Shown piece after piece: positions 53,786 through 61,642 of a stretch of DNA of 64,000 nt. The notes under the pieces are model-generated. The model was not told where the DNA came from and ran no database searches. It saw nothing but the letters and a program-made list of their open reading frames with translations. The stretch covers positions 124,001 through 188,000 of the forward strand of contig NZ_JNAO01000012.1 of assembly GCF_000760035.1 (NCBI RefSeq), written 5' to 3'. The DNA is from Prochlorococcus marinus str. MIT 9314 (lineage in GTDB: Bacteria > Cyanobacteriota > Cyanobacteriia > PCC-6307 > Cyanobiaceae). The translations under genes were made by a program, and so were the position numbers. Every line of letters starts with the position of its first letter. Position 1 is the stretch's first letter.

Positions 53786-55168
53786 ATGGTTTCCGTACCT
53801 TTTCCAAATAATGGGCAAAATAAAAATTTTAAAAAAGATTTTAATAGTGAAAATTCTGGATTAGTACCTCCTCAAAACGTCCAAGCAGAGGAAGCTGTTC
53901 TTGGTGGCATACTTCTTGATCCAGACGCGATCGGAAGAATTGCAGACTTAATTAAACCTGAAGCTTTTTATATAAATGCCCATCAGGAGATTTATAGAAC
54001 AGCATTAATGTTACATACCCAGGGTAAACCAACTGATTTAACATCAATGAGTGCTTGGTTAGCTGATAATGGATCACTAGAAAAAATTGGAGGGAACAGC
54101 AAACTGGTAGAACTAGTTGAAAATGTTTCCTCTACAGCTTCCATAGAACAAGTTGCTAATTTAATTAACGACAAATTCATGAGAAGGCAACTTATCAGAT
54201 CTGGGAATGAAGTGGTTCAACTAGGTTTTGATCAAACTCAAGATACTAATGAAGTTCTAGATAAAGCAGAGCAAAAAATATTTGAAATCAGCCAAGAAAA
54301 ACCTTCAAAAGGCCTGACTCAAGCAGCTGAAATCCTTACAAGTACTTTCAATGAAATAGAGTCAAGATCATTAGGTACTTCAGTAGCTGGTATTCCAGTA
54401 AATTTCTACGACCTTGATGCGATGACTCAAGGTTTTCAAAGAAGTGATTTAATAATTGTTGCTGGAAGACCTTCAATGGGGAAAACTTCAATAGTTCTTA
54501 ATCTGGCAAAAAATGTTGCACAATCGCAAGATTTACCTGTGTGTGTTTTTAGCCTTGAAATGAGTAAAGAACAATTGACATATAGATTGCTCTCTATGGA
54601 AGTTGGAATCGAGAGTGGCAGGTTAAGAACAGGAAGATTGCAGCAAGATGAATGGCCATTACTCGGAGAAGGTATCAATTCATTAGGTCAATTACCAATA
54701 TTTATAGATGACAAGCCTAACTTAAGTGTTTTAGAGATGAGATCTCTGTGCAGAAGATTGATAGCTGAACAAAAAAAAGAACTTGGATTAATTGTGATTG
54801 ATTACCTCCAGTTGATGGAAGGATCAACCCCTGATAACAGAGTGCAAGAACTTTCACGAATAACAAGAGGTCTTAAAAGCATGGCCAGAGAATTAAAAGT
54901 ACCAGTAGTAGCTTTATCTCAGCTTAGTAGAGGAGTAGAGTCTAGAACAAATAAAAGACCAATGTTAAGCGATTTAAGAGAATCAGGATCTATTGAACAA
55001 GATGCAGATTTAGTATTAATGATTTATAGAGACGAATACTATAATCCAGAGACTGAAGATAGAGGAATTACAGAAATCATTGTCACTAAACATAGAAATG
55101 GACCCGTAGGAACTGTTAAATTATTATTTGAACCTCAATTTACGAGATTTAGGAATTTAGCTAATTAA
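53786..55168 (+). CDS. dnaB: Replicative DNA helicase DnaB
   Basis: DnaB is the hexameric 5'-3' fork helicase. The 460-residue protein has the N-domain PPQNVQAEEAVLGGILLDPD, Walker A GRPSMGKT at 227-234, FSLEMSKEQL, Walker B VIDYLQLM, LSQLSRGVESR and SDLRESGSIEQDADLVLMIYRDE (cited in pieces SDLRESGSIEQDAD and VLMIYRDE). There is no intein, although several cyanobacterial dnaB genes carry one at the P-loop. mnmG follows after 12 bases. Confidence 0.97.
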   Translation: MVSVPFPNNGQNKNFKKDFNSENSGLVPPQNVQAEEAVLGGILLDPDAIGRIADLIKPEAFYINAHQEIYRTALMLHTQGKPTDLTSMSAWLADNGSLEKIGGNSKLVELVENVSSTASIEQVANLINDKFMRRQLIRSGNEVVQLGFDQTQDTNEVLDKAEQKIFEISQEKPSKGLTQAAEILTSTFNEIESRSLGTSVAGIPVNFYDLDAMTQGFQRSDLIIVAGRPSMGKTSIVLNLAKNVAQSQDLPVCVFSLEMSKEQLTYRLLSMEVGIESGRLRTGRLQQDEWPLLGEGINSLGQLPIFIDDKPNLSVLEMRSLCRRLIAEQKKELGLIVIDYLQLMEGSTPDNRVQELSRITRGLKSMARELKVPVVALSQLSRGVESRTNKRPMLSDLRESGSIEQDADLVLMIYRDEYYNPETEDRGITEIIVTKHRNGPVGTVKLLFEPQFTRFRNLAN

Positions 55169-55180
55169 ATCGATCCTAAA

Positions 55181-57148
55181 ATGAAAGATCATCACTCAAC
55201 AAATGAATCTTTTGATGTCATCGTTATTGGTGGAGGACATGCAGGATGCGAAGCAGCTTTAACAACAGCAAAATTAGGATTTTCTACAGCCTTATTTACA
55301 ATCAATTTAGATAGGATTGCATGGCAACCTTGCAACCCTGCTGTTGGCGGCCCGGCAAAAAGTCAGTTGGTACATGAAGTTGATGCATTAGGTGGAATTA
55401 TTGGTAAATTAGCTGATGAGACAGCTATACAAAAAAGAATATTAAATGCAAGTAGAGGTCCAGCTGTATGGGCATTAAGAGCTCAGACAGATAAAAGAGA
55501 ATACTCAAAAAAGATGATTGAAATACTACAAAATACAGATAATTTATCATTAAAAGAAGCAATGATTACTGAACTGGATATCAGAAAAACTGAAGAAATT
55601 GGATTGAGCTCAAAAAAAATCGTAAAAAAAAGAATAAAGGGTGTAAAGACTTTCTTTGGTAGTTATTATTCAGCAAGATCAGTTATCATCACAGCTGGTA
55701 CGTTCTTAGAAGGAAGAATATGGATAGGAAATAAATCAATGTCAGCTGGTAGATCGGGCGAACAAGCAGCAAAAGGTCTTACTCAAAATTTACACGAAAT
55801 TGGTATCAAAACAGAACGTTTAAAAACAGGAACTCCAGCAAGAGTTGATAAGAGAAGTATCATTTTTGATGAATTAGATATTCAACCAAGTACTGCAGCA
55901 GATAAATATTTTTCGTTTGATCCAGATATCAAAAATAATATGCCCCAAGTTAGTTGTCATATCACAAGAACAACAACCAAAACACATCAACTAATTCGAG
56001 ACAATCTACATTTAACTCCCATTTACGGCGGTTTTATTGATAGTAAGGGGCCAAGATATTGTCCATCAATTGAAGATAAAATCGTTAAATTTGCTGATAA
56101 AGAATCACATCAAATTTTCTTAGAACCAGAAGGAATTAATACCCCTGAAATATATGTTCAAGGATTCTCTACAGGTTTACCTGAAAGTATTCAATTAGAA
56201 CTTCTAAGAACCTTACCTGGATTAAATGAATGTAAAATGTTGCGACCAGCTTATGCTGTCGAGTATGACTATATACCTGCAACACAACTCCAAACATCAC
56301 TCGAAACTAAAGAAATTGAATATTTATTTAGCGCCGGACAAATTAATGGAACTACTGGTTATGAAGAAGCAGCAGCACAAGGATTAGTAGCCGGAGTCAA
56401 TGCGACAAGAAAACTAAACAAAAAAGATCCAATAATCTTCACCAGAGAAAGCAGCTATATAGGAACAATGATCAATGATTTAATTACCAAAGATCTCAAA
56501 GAACCATATAGAGTTCTCACTAGTAGGAGTGAATACAGGTTGACCCTTAGAGGAGATAATGCAGATAGGCGATTAACCCCATTAGGTTATGAAATAGGGC
56601 TAATTGATGAGAAAAGATGGTCGGTCTATCAAGAAAAAATGAAACTCCTTGAAGAAGAGAAATTAAGATTAAAAAATACTCGTTTAAAAAACACGGATGA
56701 AATATCAAAAAAACTAGAATTAGTTACTGGATCAAAAATCAAAGGCTCAACAACTTTGAAAGAACTCTTAAAAAGACCAAACTTTCATTATTCAGATTTA
56801 ATTAAATATAATTTGACTGAAAAAAATATAGCTTCTTCAATACAAGAAGGTGTTGAAATAGATATTAAATACGAGGGTTATCTTAAAAGACAAAAAAACA
56901 ACATTGAACAAATAAATCGTCAAAGCTGTAAATCTCTGCCTCAAGAAATAAATTACGAAAAGATAGATACATTATCTTTAGAAGCTAGAGAAAATTTGAA
57001 TAAGATAAAGCCAAAAAATTTTGGTGATGCTTCAAAAATTCCTGGGGTTAGCAAAGCTGATTTAACTGCTTTACTTGTTTGGCTAAAAATAAGAGAGATA
57101 AAAAAAAATAAGGCAAATATTTTTGCTGAAAAAAAGTTATCATCTTAA
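55181..57148 (+). CDS. mnmG: tRNA uridine-5-carboxymethylaminomethyl modification enzyme MnmG
   Basis: MnmG (GidA), with MnmE, modifies U34 of tRNAs reading split two-codon boxes. The 655-residue flavoprotein has the FAD motif [10 protein letters not shown] at 17-26, [52 protein letters not shown] and the C-terminal helical domain with [18 protein letters not shown]. Length and domains are normal. The TAA stop at 57146-57148 is followed by an uninterrupted reading frame, in phase, into the next gene. Confidence 0.97.
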   Translation: MKDHHSTNESFDVIVIGGGHAGCEAALTTAKLGFSTALFTINLDRIAWQPCNPAVGGPAKSQLVHEVDALGGIIGKLADETAIQKRILNASRGPAVWALRAQTDKREYSKKMIEILQNTDNLSLKEAMITELDIRKTEEIGLSSKKIVKKRIKGVKTFFGSYYSARSVIITAGTFLEGRIWIGNKSMSAGRSGEQAAKGLTQNLHEIGIKTERLKTGTPARVDKRSIIFDELDIQPSTAADKYFSFDPDIKNNMPQVSCHITRTTTKTHQLIRDNLHLTPIYGGFIDSKGPRYCPSIEDKIVKFADKESHQIFLEPEGINTPEIYVQGFSTGLPESIQLELLRTLPGLNECKMLRPAYAVEYDYIPATQLQTSLETKEIEYLFSAGQINGTTGYEEAAAQGLVAGVNATRKLNKKDPIIFTRESSYIGTMINDLITKDLKEPYRVLTSRSEYRLTLRGDNADRRLTPLGYEIGLIDEKRWSVYQEKMKLLEEEKLRLKNTRLKNTDEISKKLELVTGSKIKGSTTLKELLKRPNFHYSDLIKYNLTEKNIASSIQEGVEIDIKYEGYLKRQKNNIEQINRQSCKSLPQEINYEKIDTLSLEARENLNKIKPKNFGDASKIPGVSKADLTALLVWLKIREIKKNKANIFAEKKLSS

Positions 57149-57157
57149 AAGCACGCG

Positions 57158-57171
57158 TTCAGAGCTCTGAA
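57158..57171. repeat. 14-base perfect palindrome between mnmG and the chorismate lyase gene
   Basis: TTCAGAGCTCTGAA reads the same on both strands, with no loop. It begins ten bases after the mnmG stop in an otherwise AT-rich spacer and has no T-run after it, so it does not look like a terminator. It could be a protein-binding site, or simply coding sequence if the next gene starts further upstream, since the frame is open here. Confidence 0.35.
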
Positions 57172-57229
57172 TAATAAACTTTTTAACTCTCCAAAAATTT
57201 TATGGGAAGAAAATGCCTCTAATTTTTTA

Positions 57230-57772
57230 GTGAAGAATTCACTACCAAAAATATCTGGTCCATGGAAATTAATGTTGCTTGGGGATGGAAGTCCAACTAG
57301 ACATCTGCAGCTTTTAACTAATCAAGAAACAAAAATTAAATTAATTTCAATGCAATTAGATCCTCTATCCACTCAAGAAGGCCCTACAGAGTTGAATCAG
57401 TTAAATGGACCTTTAATTAGAAGACAAGTATGGATTAAAAACAATAATAAAAACCTAGCATGGGCTGAAAGTTGGTGGAATGCAGATCAAGTGAGTGAAA
57501 ATTTAAAAGCCAAAGAAGAACCAATTTGGAAGAATTTGACACAAGACAGATCAGAATTGTTTAGAGAAGTAGATCGTATTTCACTTGTTAATTCAAATTG
57601 GTTAGAGGATCAATTTTGTTTTAAAGGTCCATTCTGGTCAAGAAATTATAGATTTTTTCGAGACAAAAAACCTCTAACAATTATCAGAGAGGTATTTAAT
57701 CCACATTTAGAAAGTTTATTAGGCTATTCAGGAATTAAAGAATTTATGAAACTATACTCTTCTTCTTCTTGA
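57230..57772 (+). CDS. Chorismate lyase, DUF98 family (cyanobacterial type)
   Basis: A 180-residue protein of the DUF98 chorismate lyase family. In cyanobacteria this enzyme turns chorismate into 4-hydroxybenzoate for plastoquinone. Family segments are LLGDGSPTRHLQLLT at 16-30, NGPLIRRQVWI, WAESWW, and FREVDRISLVNS. The GTG at 57230 is the last usable start, but the frame is open back to the mnmG stop and its translation (KILWEENASNFLV just before the GTG) looks coding, so the true start may be upstream at a non-ATG codon such as ATT at 57197. The 3' end overlaps the next gene by 21 bases on the other strand. Confidence 0.82.
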   Translation: MKNSLPKISGPWKLMLLGDGSPTRHLQLLTNQETKIKLISMQLDPLSTQEGPTELNQLNGPLIRRQVWIKNNNKNLAWAESWWNADQVSENLKAKEEPIWKNLTQDRSELFREVDRISLVNSNWLEDQFCFKGPFWSRNYRFFRDKKPLTIIREVFNPHLESLLGYSGIKEFMKLYSSSS

Positions 57773-58315
57773 TCTGGGAAGATTTCTTGATTTTGATTGA
57801 ACTTGTTGGTTTGATTGATCTCTCCAAGTATTATTCTCTTTTTCTGAAGCTCTTTGCCATCTTTCAACTTTGAAATCCATTTCATCTGGCCACTCTTCGT
57901 CCTTACTCTCTTTTACATAAGGTAATTTTTTTTGCTCAGTTGTCTGTAATTTTTTTGATTGCCTTAAAGATATTGCTTCTAAAGGTCTTTTTGAGTGCTG
58001 TTTAGCAGATTCATAAGAATTTGATTCTCTGGAAAATGTCTTAATATCGCTTTTATCATCGTAAAAATCCTCATCATTCCAATCATCATTATCTTCATCA
58101 AAAAATAAATCCACTTTTTCAGATACCCATCTTCCTACTTTTTTAACACTCTTACTTGTTATTCCTTGCAAATCAGAGTTCCTTCTTTTTCCTGGCCTAG
58201 CACCAGATACTCCATCAACAAATTGTCTACCAGTTTCGAAAATTTTATCAACCTGTTTATCAACAATATTTTTATCAAAACTATTTCTAAGATTTCTAAT
58301 TCTCCTTGAATCCAT
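57752..58315 (-). CDS. Hypothetical protein, highly charged, 187 residues
   Basis: I do not recognise a family. The protein is strongly hydrophilic with no membrane span. It has a basic N-terminus (MDSRRIRNLRNSFDKN), an acidic middle around residues 73-90 rich in Asp and Glu (DEDNDDWNDEDFYDD), a Lys-rich second half, and a very basic end (LPRSRRRRV). The bias suggests a disordered, nucleic-acid-associated or scaffold protein. The segment VKKVGRWVSEKVDLFFDE at about 57-74 is the only part that looks ordered. It converges with the chorismate lyase gene. Confidence 0.65.
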   Translation of the reverse strand: MDSRRIRNLRNSFDKNIVDKQVDKIFETGRQFVDGVSGARPGKRRNSDLQGITSKSVKKVGRWVSEKVDLFFDEDNDDWNDEDFYDDKSDIKTFSRESNSYESAKQHSKRPLEAISLRQSKKLQTTEQKKLPYVKESKDEEWPDEMDFKVERWQRASEKENNTWRDQSNQQVQSKSRNLPRSRRRRV

Positions 58316-58398
58316 AAATTATTATGCTTTTTAAAATATAAATTACATTAAAAAAATAAATAATTCCAAATATAGAAACAAAAACACATCTTATATTT

Positions 58399-58926
58399 TT
58401 AATCAAACAAAATTAAGCACTTTTTATTCCATGATCCATTAAAGAAATTTACACAACATTTTTTACAGGCAATATTCTTTATCCTTTTCCTGTAGAAAAA
58501 TTTCTCACCACAATTTTGGCAAGTTCCTATGTATTTTAATTCTCTCCTTTCAATAGGAAATGAGTGCCTCACTGAAATTTGAAAATTCTCCTCTTTCTCG
58601 TTAATTTTATTCATCTTTTCTAAGAAATTTGGACCATGTATCTCATTTTTTTTTAATATCCTATCTACCCATGCATGAATCATCTCATGACATAAAGTAC
58701 TTTTTATTTCACTAGAGGATAATTTACTCAAAATAGGTTTCGATAAAATAATTTCGGAATCTACAAGTCCATTGATTCGTTTTCTTTTATAAAAACCAGC
58801 AGTAGTTTTTAATCTATTATCACTCCATCTAACTTTTACTAAAGGTTGATTATTAACTGCTAGAGAATTTTCAAAATATTGGCTATTAAATTTATGAAAT
58901 AAGGGTAAAAGAGGAATTACAGGCAT
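58399..58926 (-). CDS. SprT-like zinc metallopeptidase domain protein
   Basis: A 175-residue SprT-like protein. The zinc peptidase motif HEMIH is at 80-84, with a third probable ligand in the HGPNFLEKM segment at about 97-106. A C-terminal zinc ribbon follows with Cys136, Cys139, Cys154 and Cys157 (CQNCGEKF and ACKKC). Eukaryotic Spartan/SPRTN of this family cuts DNA-protein crosslinks; bacterial SprT roles are not settled. The gene is divergent from the membrane-anchored unknown at 59012 and close to the DNA ligase, which mildly supports a DNA-linked role. Confidence 0.87.
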   Translation of the reverse strand: MPVIPLLPLFHKFNSQYFENSLAVNNQPLVKVRWSDNRLKTTAGFYKRKRINGLVDSEIILSKPILSKLSSSEIKSTLCHEMIHAWVDRILKKNEIHGPNFLEKMNKINEKEENFQISVRHSFPIERRELKYIGTCQNCGEKFFYRKRIKNIACKKCCVNFFNGSWNKKCLILFD

Positions 58927-59011
58927 TATGGTTTAAAATTAGTATTATTTTGACAAAAAAAGCCATCAAAAACGATTTCTTTTCTTAAAGTAATAAAAAA
59001 CTTAAATCAAC

Positions 59012-59431
59012 ATGGATGCAACACTAGTTAAAGATATCGGAATTAAAGCATTATTAGTTGGCGGTGCTGTACTAGTTTCTTTTTGGACTTTTAATGCAGT
59101 CAAATTAGTTATAAGCGCCAGAGGAATTAATCCATTAGTAAGAAAGTTTTTTGATCAAATAGCTGCTGGCAGAATTGATGCAGCATACGGTTTGACTACA
59201 AAAACTTATAAAACTCATGTTAAGCGTCAAGACTTTCTTAAATTTTTAGCTAGTTTAAACCTCAATAAATACAGAAATTTAAAATCAGGAAGACCTAGAG
59301 TTCAAGAAGATCAAATCATAATAACTTTGAATTTAAAATCAGAAGATAAACAAGATGAGCTCCCCTTAGATTTTACTTTCGCAAAAACTGACAATGATTG
59401 GAAAATAGACAGAATAGCAAAAGTGAATTAA
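59012..59431 (+). CDS. Membrane-anchored NTF2-like protein, function unknown
   Basis: A 139-residue protein with an N-terminal membrane span (about residues 11-36) and a small soluble domain. The soluble part begins VRKFFDQIAAGRIDAAYGLT and ends in strands IIITLNLKSE, LPLDFTFAKTDNDWKIDRI, which resembles the NTF2-like or DUF4864-type fold. No catalytic residues can be assigned. It lies ten bases before the ATP-dependent DNA ligase gene on the same strand, so they probably share a transcript. The family name is tentative. Confidence 0.7.
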   Translation: MDATLVKDIGIKALLVGGAVLVSFWTFNAVKLVISARGINPLVRKFFDQIAAGRIDAAYGLTTKTYKTHVKRQDFLKFLASLNLNKYRNLKSGRPRVQEDQIIITLNLKSEDKQDELPLDFTFAKTDNDWKIDRIAKVN

Positions 59432-59440
59432 TAATTTCTT

Positions 59441-60769
59441 GTGAGGCAAAAAGAATTGTTTAAAGAAGAGATAATACATCAATTAGAATTACACCCAAGT
59501 AGATTAGATAAAGAAAAAATCATTTCAGATGCAATGGAACAAGGTCTAGATGATTTTTTTGAGGGAATTCGTATGGCACTTGATCCATTGGTAACTTTTG
59601 GTGTAAAAATTGTTCCTGAAAAAAAGAATGAAAAAAGTCAAAATTTTTTATGGAATGATTTTAGGGAATTAGCAAATAAGCTTATTCAAAGAGAACTTAC
59701 TGGTCACGCTGCTCGAGATGCAATTATTACGGCTATGGAATCTGCTACGAAAGAAGAGTGGAATGGATTTTATCGACGAGTTTTAATTAAAGATCTTAGA
59801 TGTGGTGTATCTGAAAAAACAATCAACAAGATAGCAAAGAAATTTCCCAAATATGCGATTCCAATTTTTTCGTGTCCATTAGCTCATGACAGTGCAAATC
59901 ATGAAAAAAAAATGATAGGAAAAAAACAAATTGAAATCAAATTAGATGGTGTGCGCGTCTTAACTATTATTAGACAAAATAAAGTAGAAATGTTTTCTCG
60001 TAATGGAAAACAATTCCATAATTTTGGTCATATTATCTCAGAAATAGAAAACGTCTTAAAAGAAGATCCTGAACCTCATGACTTAGTACTAGATGGTGAA
60101 GTAATGAGCGCTAACTTTCAGGATTTAATGAAACAGGTACATAGAAAAGATGGCAAAGAAACCAAAGACGCAATTCTCCACCTATTTGACTTGTGTCCCC
60201 TTGAAAACTTTCAAAAAGGAAGATGGGACACTAGTCAAACAAAAAGAAGTTTATTAGTAAAAGAATGGGTAGCAAAACATTCTATGCTTTTAAACCATGT
60301 ACAAACACTTGAATGGGAAAATGTAGATCTCGACACTATTGAAGGACAAAAAAGATTTGTAGAGCTGAATAAATCTGCTGTGGAAGGTGGGTATGAAGGA
60401 GTAATGATTAAAGATCCTGATGCTATGTATGAATGTAAAAGAACACACAGTTGGTTAAAAGCAAAACCTTTCATTGAAGTCACTTTAAAAGTTATATCAG
60501 TTGAGGAAGGTACAGGTCGCAACAAAGGGAGACTGGGAGCAATCCTGGTAGAAGGAGAAGATGATGGTTATGAATACAGTCTTAGTTGCGGGAGCGGATT
60601 TAGTGATATTCAACGTGAAGAATATTGGTCAAAACGTAATCATCTCGTTGGTCAACTTGTAGAAATAAGAGCTGATGCAAAAACCAAGTCAAAGGATGCA
60701 GTGGCTTTTAGTCTTAGGTTTCCTAGATTTAAATGCTTTAGAGGATTTAAAGCTGGAGAAAAAGTTTAA
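59441..60769 (+). CDS. ATP-dependent DNA ligase, T4-like
   Basis: A 442-residue ATP-dependent DNA ligase that seals nicks using ATP rather than NAD. The nucleotidyl Lys167 lies in the K-x-D-G motif of EIKLDGVRV. Other family motifs are FSRNGKQFHNF, LDGEVMSANF, EGGYEGVMIKDP and SWLKAKPF, and a C-terminal OB domain has VEIRADAKTKSKDAVAF. The N-terminal helical domain LTGHAARDAI and RRVLIKDLRCGVSEKTINK resembles T4 phage ligase, suggesting phage-related ancestry. The start is GTG at 59441. Bacteria use NAD-dependent LigA for replication, so this is likely an accessory repair enzyme. Confidence 0.9.
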   Translation: MRQKELFKEEIIHQLELHPSRLDKEKIISDAMEQGLDDFFEGIRMALDPLVTFGVKIVPEKKNEKSQNFLWNDFRELANKLIQRELTGHAARDAIITAMESATKEEWNGFYRRVLIKDLRCGVSEKTINKIAKKFPKYAIPIFSCPLAHDSANHEKKMIGKKQIEIKLDGVRVLTIIRQNKVEMFSRNGKQFHNFGHIISEIENVLKEDPEPHDLVLDGEVMSANFQDLMKQVHRKDGKETKDAILHLFDLCPLENFQKGRWDTSQTKRSLLVKEWVAKHSMLLNHVQTLEWENVDLDTIEGQKRFVELNKSAVEGGYEGVMIKDPDAMYECKRTHSWLKAKPFIEVTLKVISVEEGTGRNKGRLGAILVEGEDDGYEYSLSCGSGFSDIQREEYWSKRNHLVGQLVEIRADAKTKSKDAVAFSLRFPRFKCFRGFKAGEKV

Positions 60770-60886
60770 ATTTCAAAAAATAATATTCAACAAAGTAGTC
60801 AAAGAAAAATGTGGTTTTTAAATAGAAAAAATAAAAATCTTGGCTATAAAATATAAAAATAATTATCAGGACTTTTTGAGAGACTT

Positions 60887-61039
60887 ATGACGAAGAAAAC
60901 AGTTTTCAACTTCATAAAAACACCTTGTGGACAGGCGAAATATATAGAATTAGAAGCCAACAAAACTTTACTAGGTAAATTAAGGCTTTTTTGGTTTATC
61001 TTAATTGCAACAATAAGAGATTGGAATATTAAAGAGTAA
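60887..61039 (+). CDS. Small hypothetical protein, 50 residues
   Basis: A short frame from ATG at 60887 to TAA at 61039. It starts MTKKTVFNFIKTPCGQAKYI and has a hydrophobic stretch (LFWFILIATI) near the C-terminus that could be a short membrane segment, then RDWNIKE. It fills most of the gap between the ligase gene and the convergent TVP38 gene. No clear ribosome binding site is seen. I recognise no family; the amphipathic composition and balanced codons make it plausible but unproven. Confidence 0.45.
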   Translation: MTKKTVFNFIKTPCGQAKYIELEANKTLLGKLRLFWFILIATIRDWNIKE

Positions 61040-61043
61040 ATTC

Positions 61044-61640
61044 TTAAGATTTTTCAAAATATTCTCTGGAGTATTTAGCTGAGAAATATACAACTAAAAA
61101 AGTTGAAATAATTCCAATGCTAGTAATATATAAATTATTTGGTGATTGCACATTTTTTAACTCCTGAATACTTTTTGCCAAACTACCTATTGAACAATAA
61201 AGAAAAGTTCCTGGAATTATTCCAAGAAGACCAAGAGCGAAATCTCTAAATTTAACATTATTCAAACCATAAAAATAATTAAGAATACTGAAGGGAAATA
61301 TCGGAGATAATCTCGCTAAAAAAATTAATTTAAGTCCGCCTTTTTCTACTACTTTTTCCATGACACTTAATTTTGGATAACGGCTAAAAAGATTTTTTAG
61401 CTTTTTTGCAAAAAAACTTTTTGATACAAAAAAAGCAACTGATGCTCCTATGGAAGCGGAAATGAAAACAATAATTGATCCTAAATATGAGCCATATAAA
61501 AAACCTGATAATAACGATAACCAAGAGGCTGGAAGTATTAATAAAACAATTAAAATATAAATACAAACAAACGAAAAGATCCCAATACCAGTATTAAAAA
61601 AAAAAGACAAATTATAAATATTTTCAAGAAATATATTCAT
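61044..61640 (-). CDS. TVP38/TMEM64 family membrane protein
   Basis: A 198-residue membrane protein of the TVP38/TMEM64 branch of the DedA/VTT superfamily, taking the ATG at 61640 (a TTG two codons earlier would overlap the valS stop). Signature segments are ILPASWLSLLSGFLYG, GASVAFFVSKSFF, LIFLARLSPIFPFSILNYFYGL and PGTFLYCSIGSLAKS. About six hydrophobic spans are visible. These proteins are thought to move lipids across or within membranes. It begins two bases after valS and may be co-transcribed with it. Another DedA member is at 764-1417. Confidence 0.85.
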   Translation of the reverse strand: MNIFLENIYNLSFFFNTGIGIFSFVCIYILIVLLILPASWLSLLSGFLYGSYLGSIIVFISASIGASVAFFVSKSFFAKKLKNLFSRYPKLSVMEKVVEKGGLKLIFLARLSPIFPFSILNYFYGLNNVKFRDFALGLLGIIPGTFLYCSIGSLAKSIQELKNVQSPNNLYITSIGIISTFLVVYFSAKYSREYFEKS

Positions 61641-61642
61641 TC

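Noticed and set aside
53786-55168. An intein in dnaB, or in dnaX and gyrB
   Set aside because: Several cyanobacteria carry inteins in replication proteins, but here the ATPase motifs are uninterrupted and the lengths are normal.
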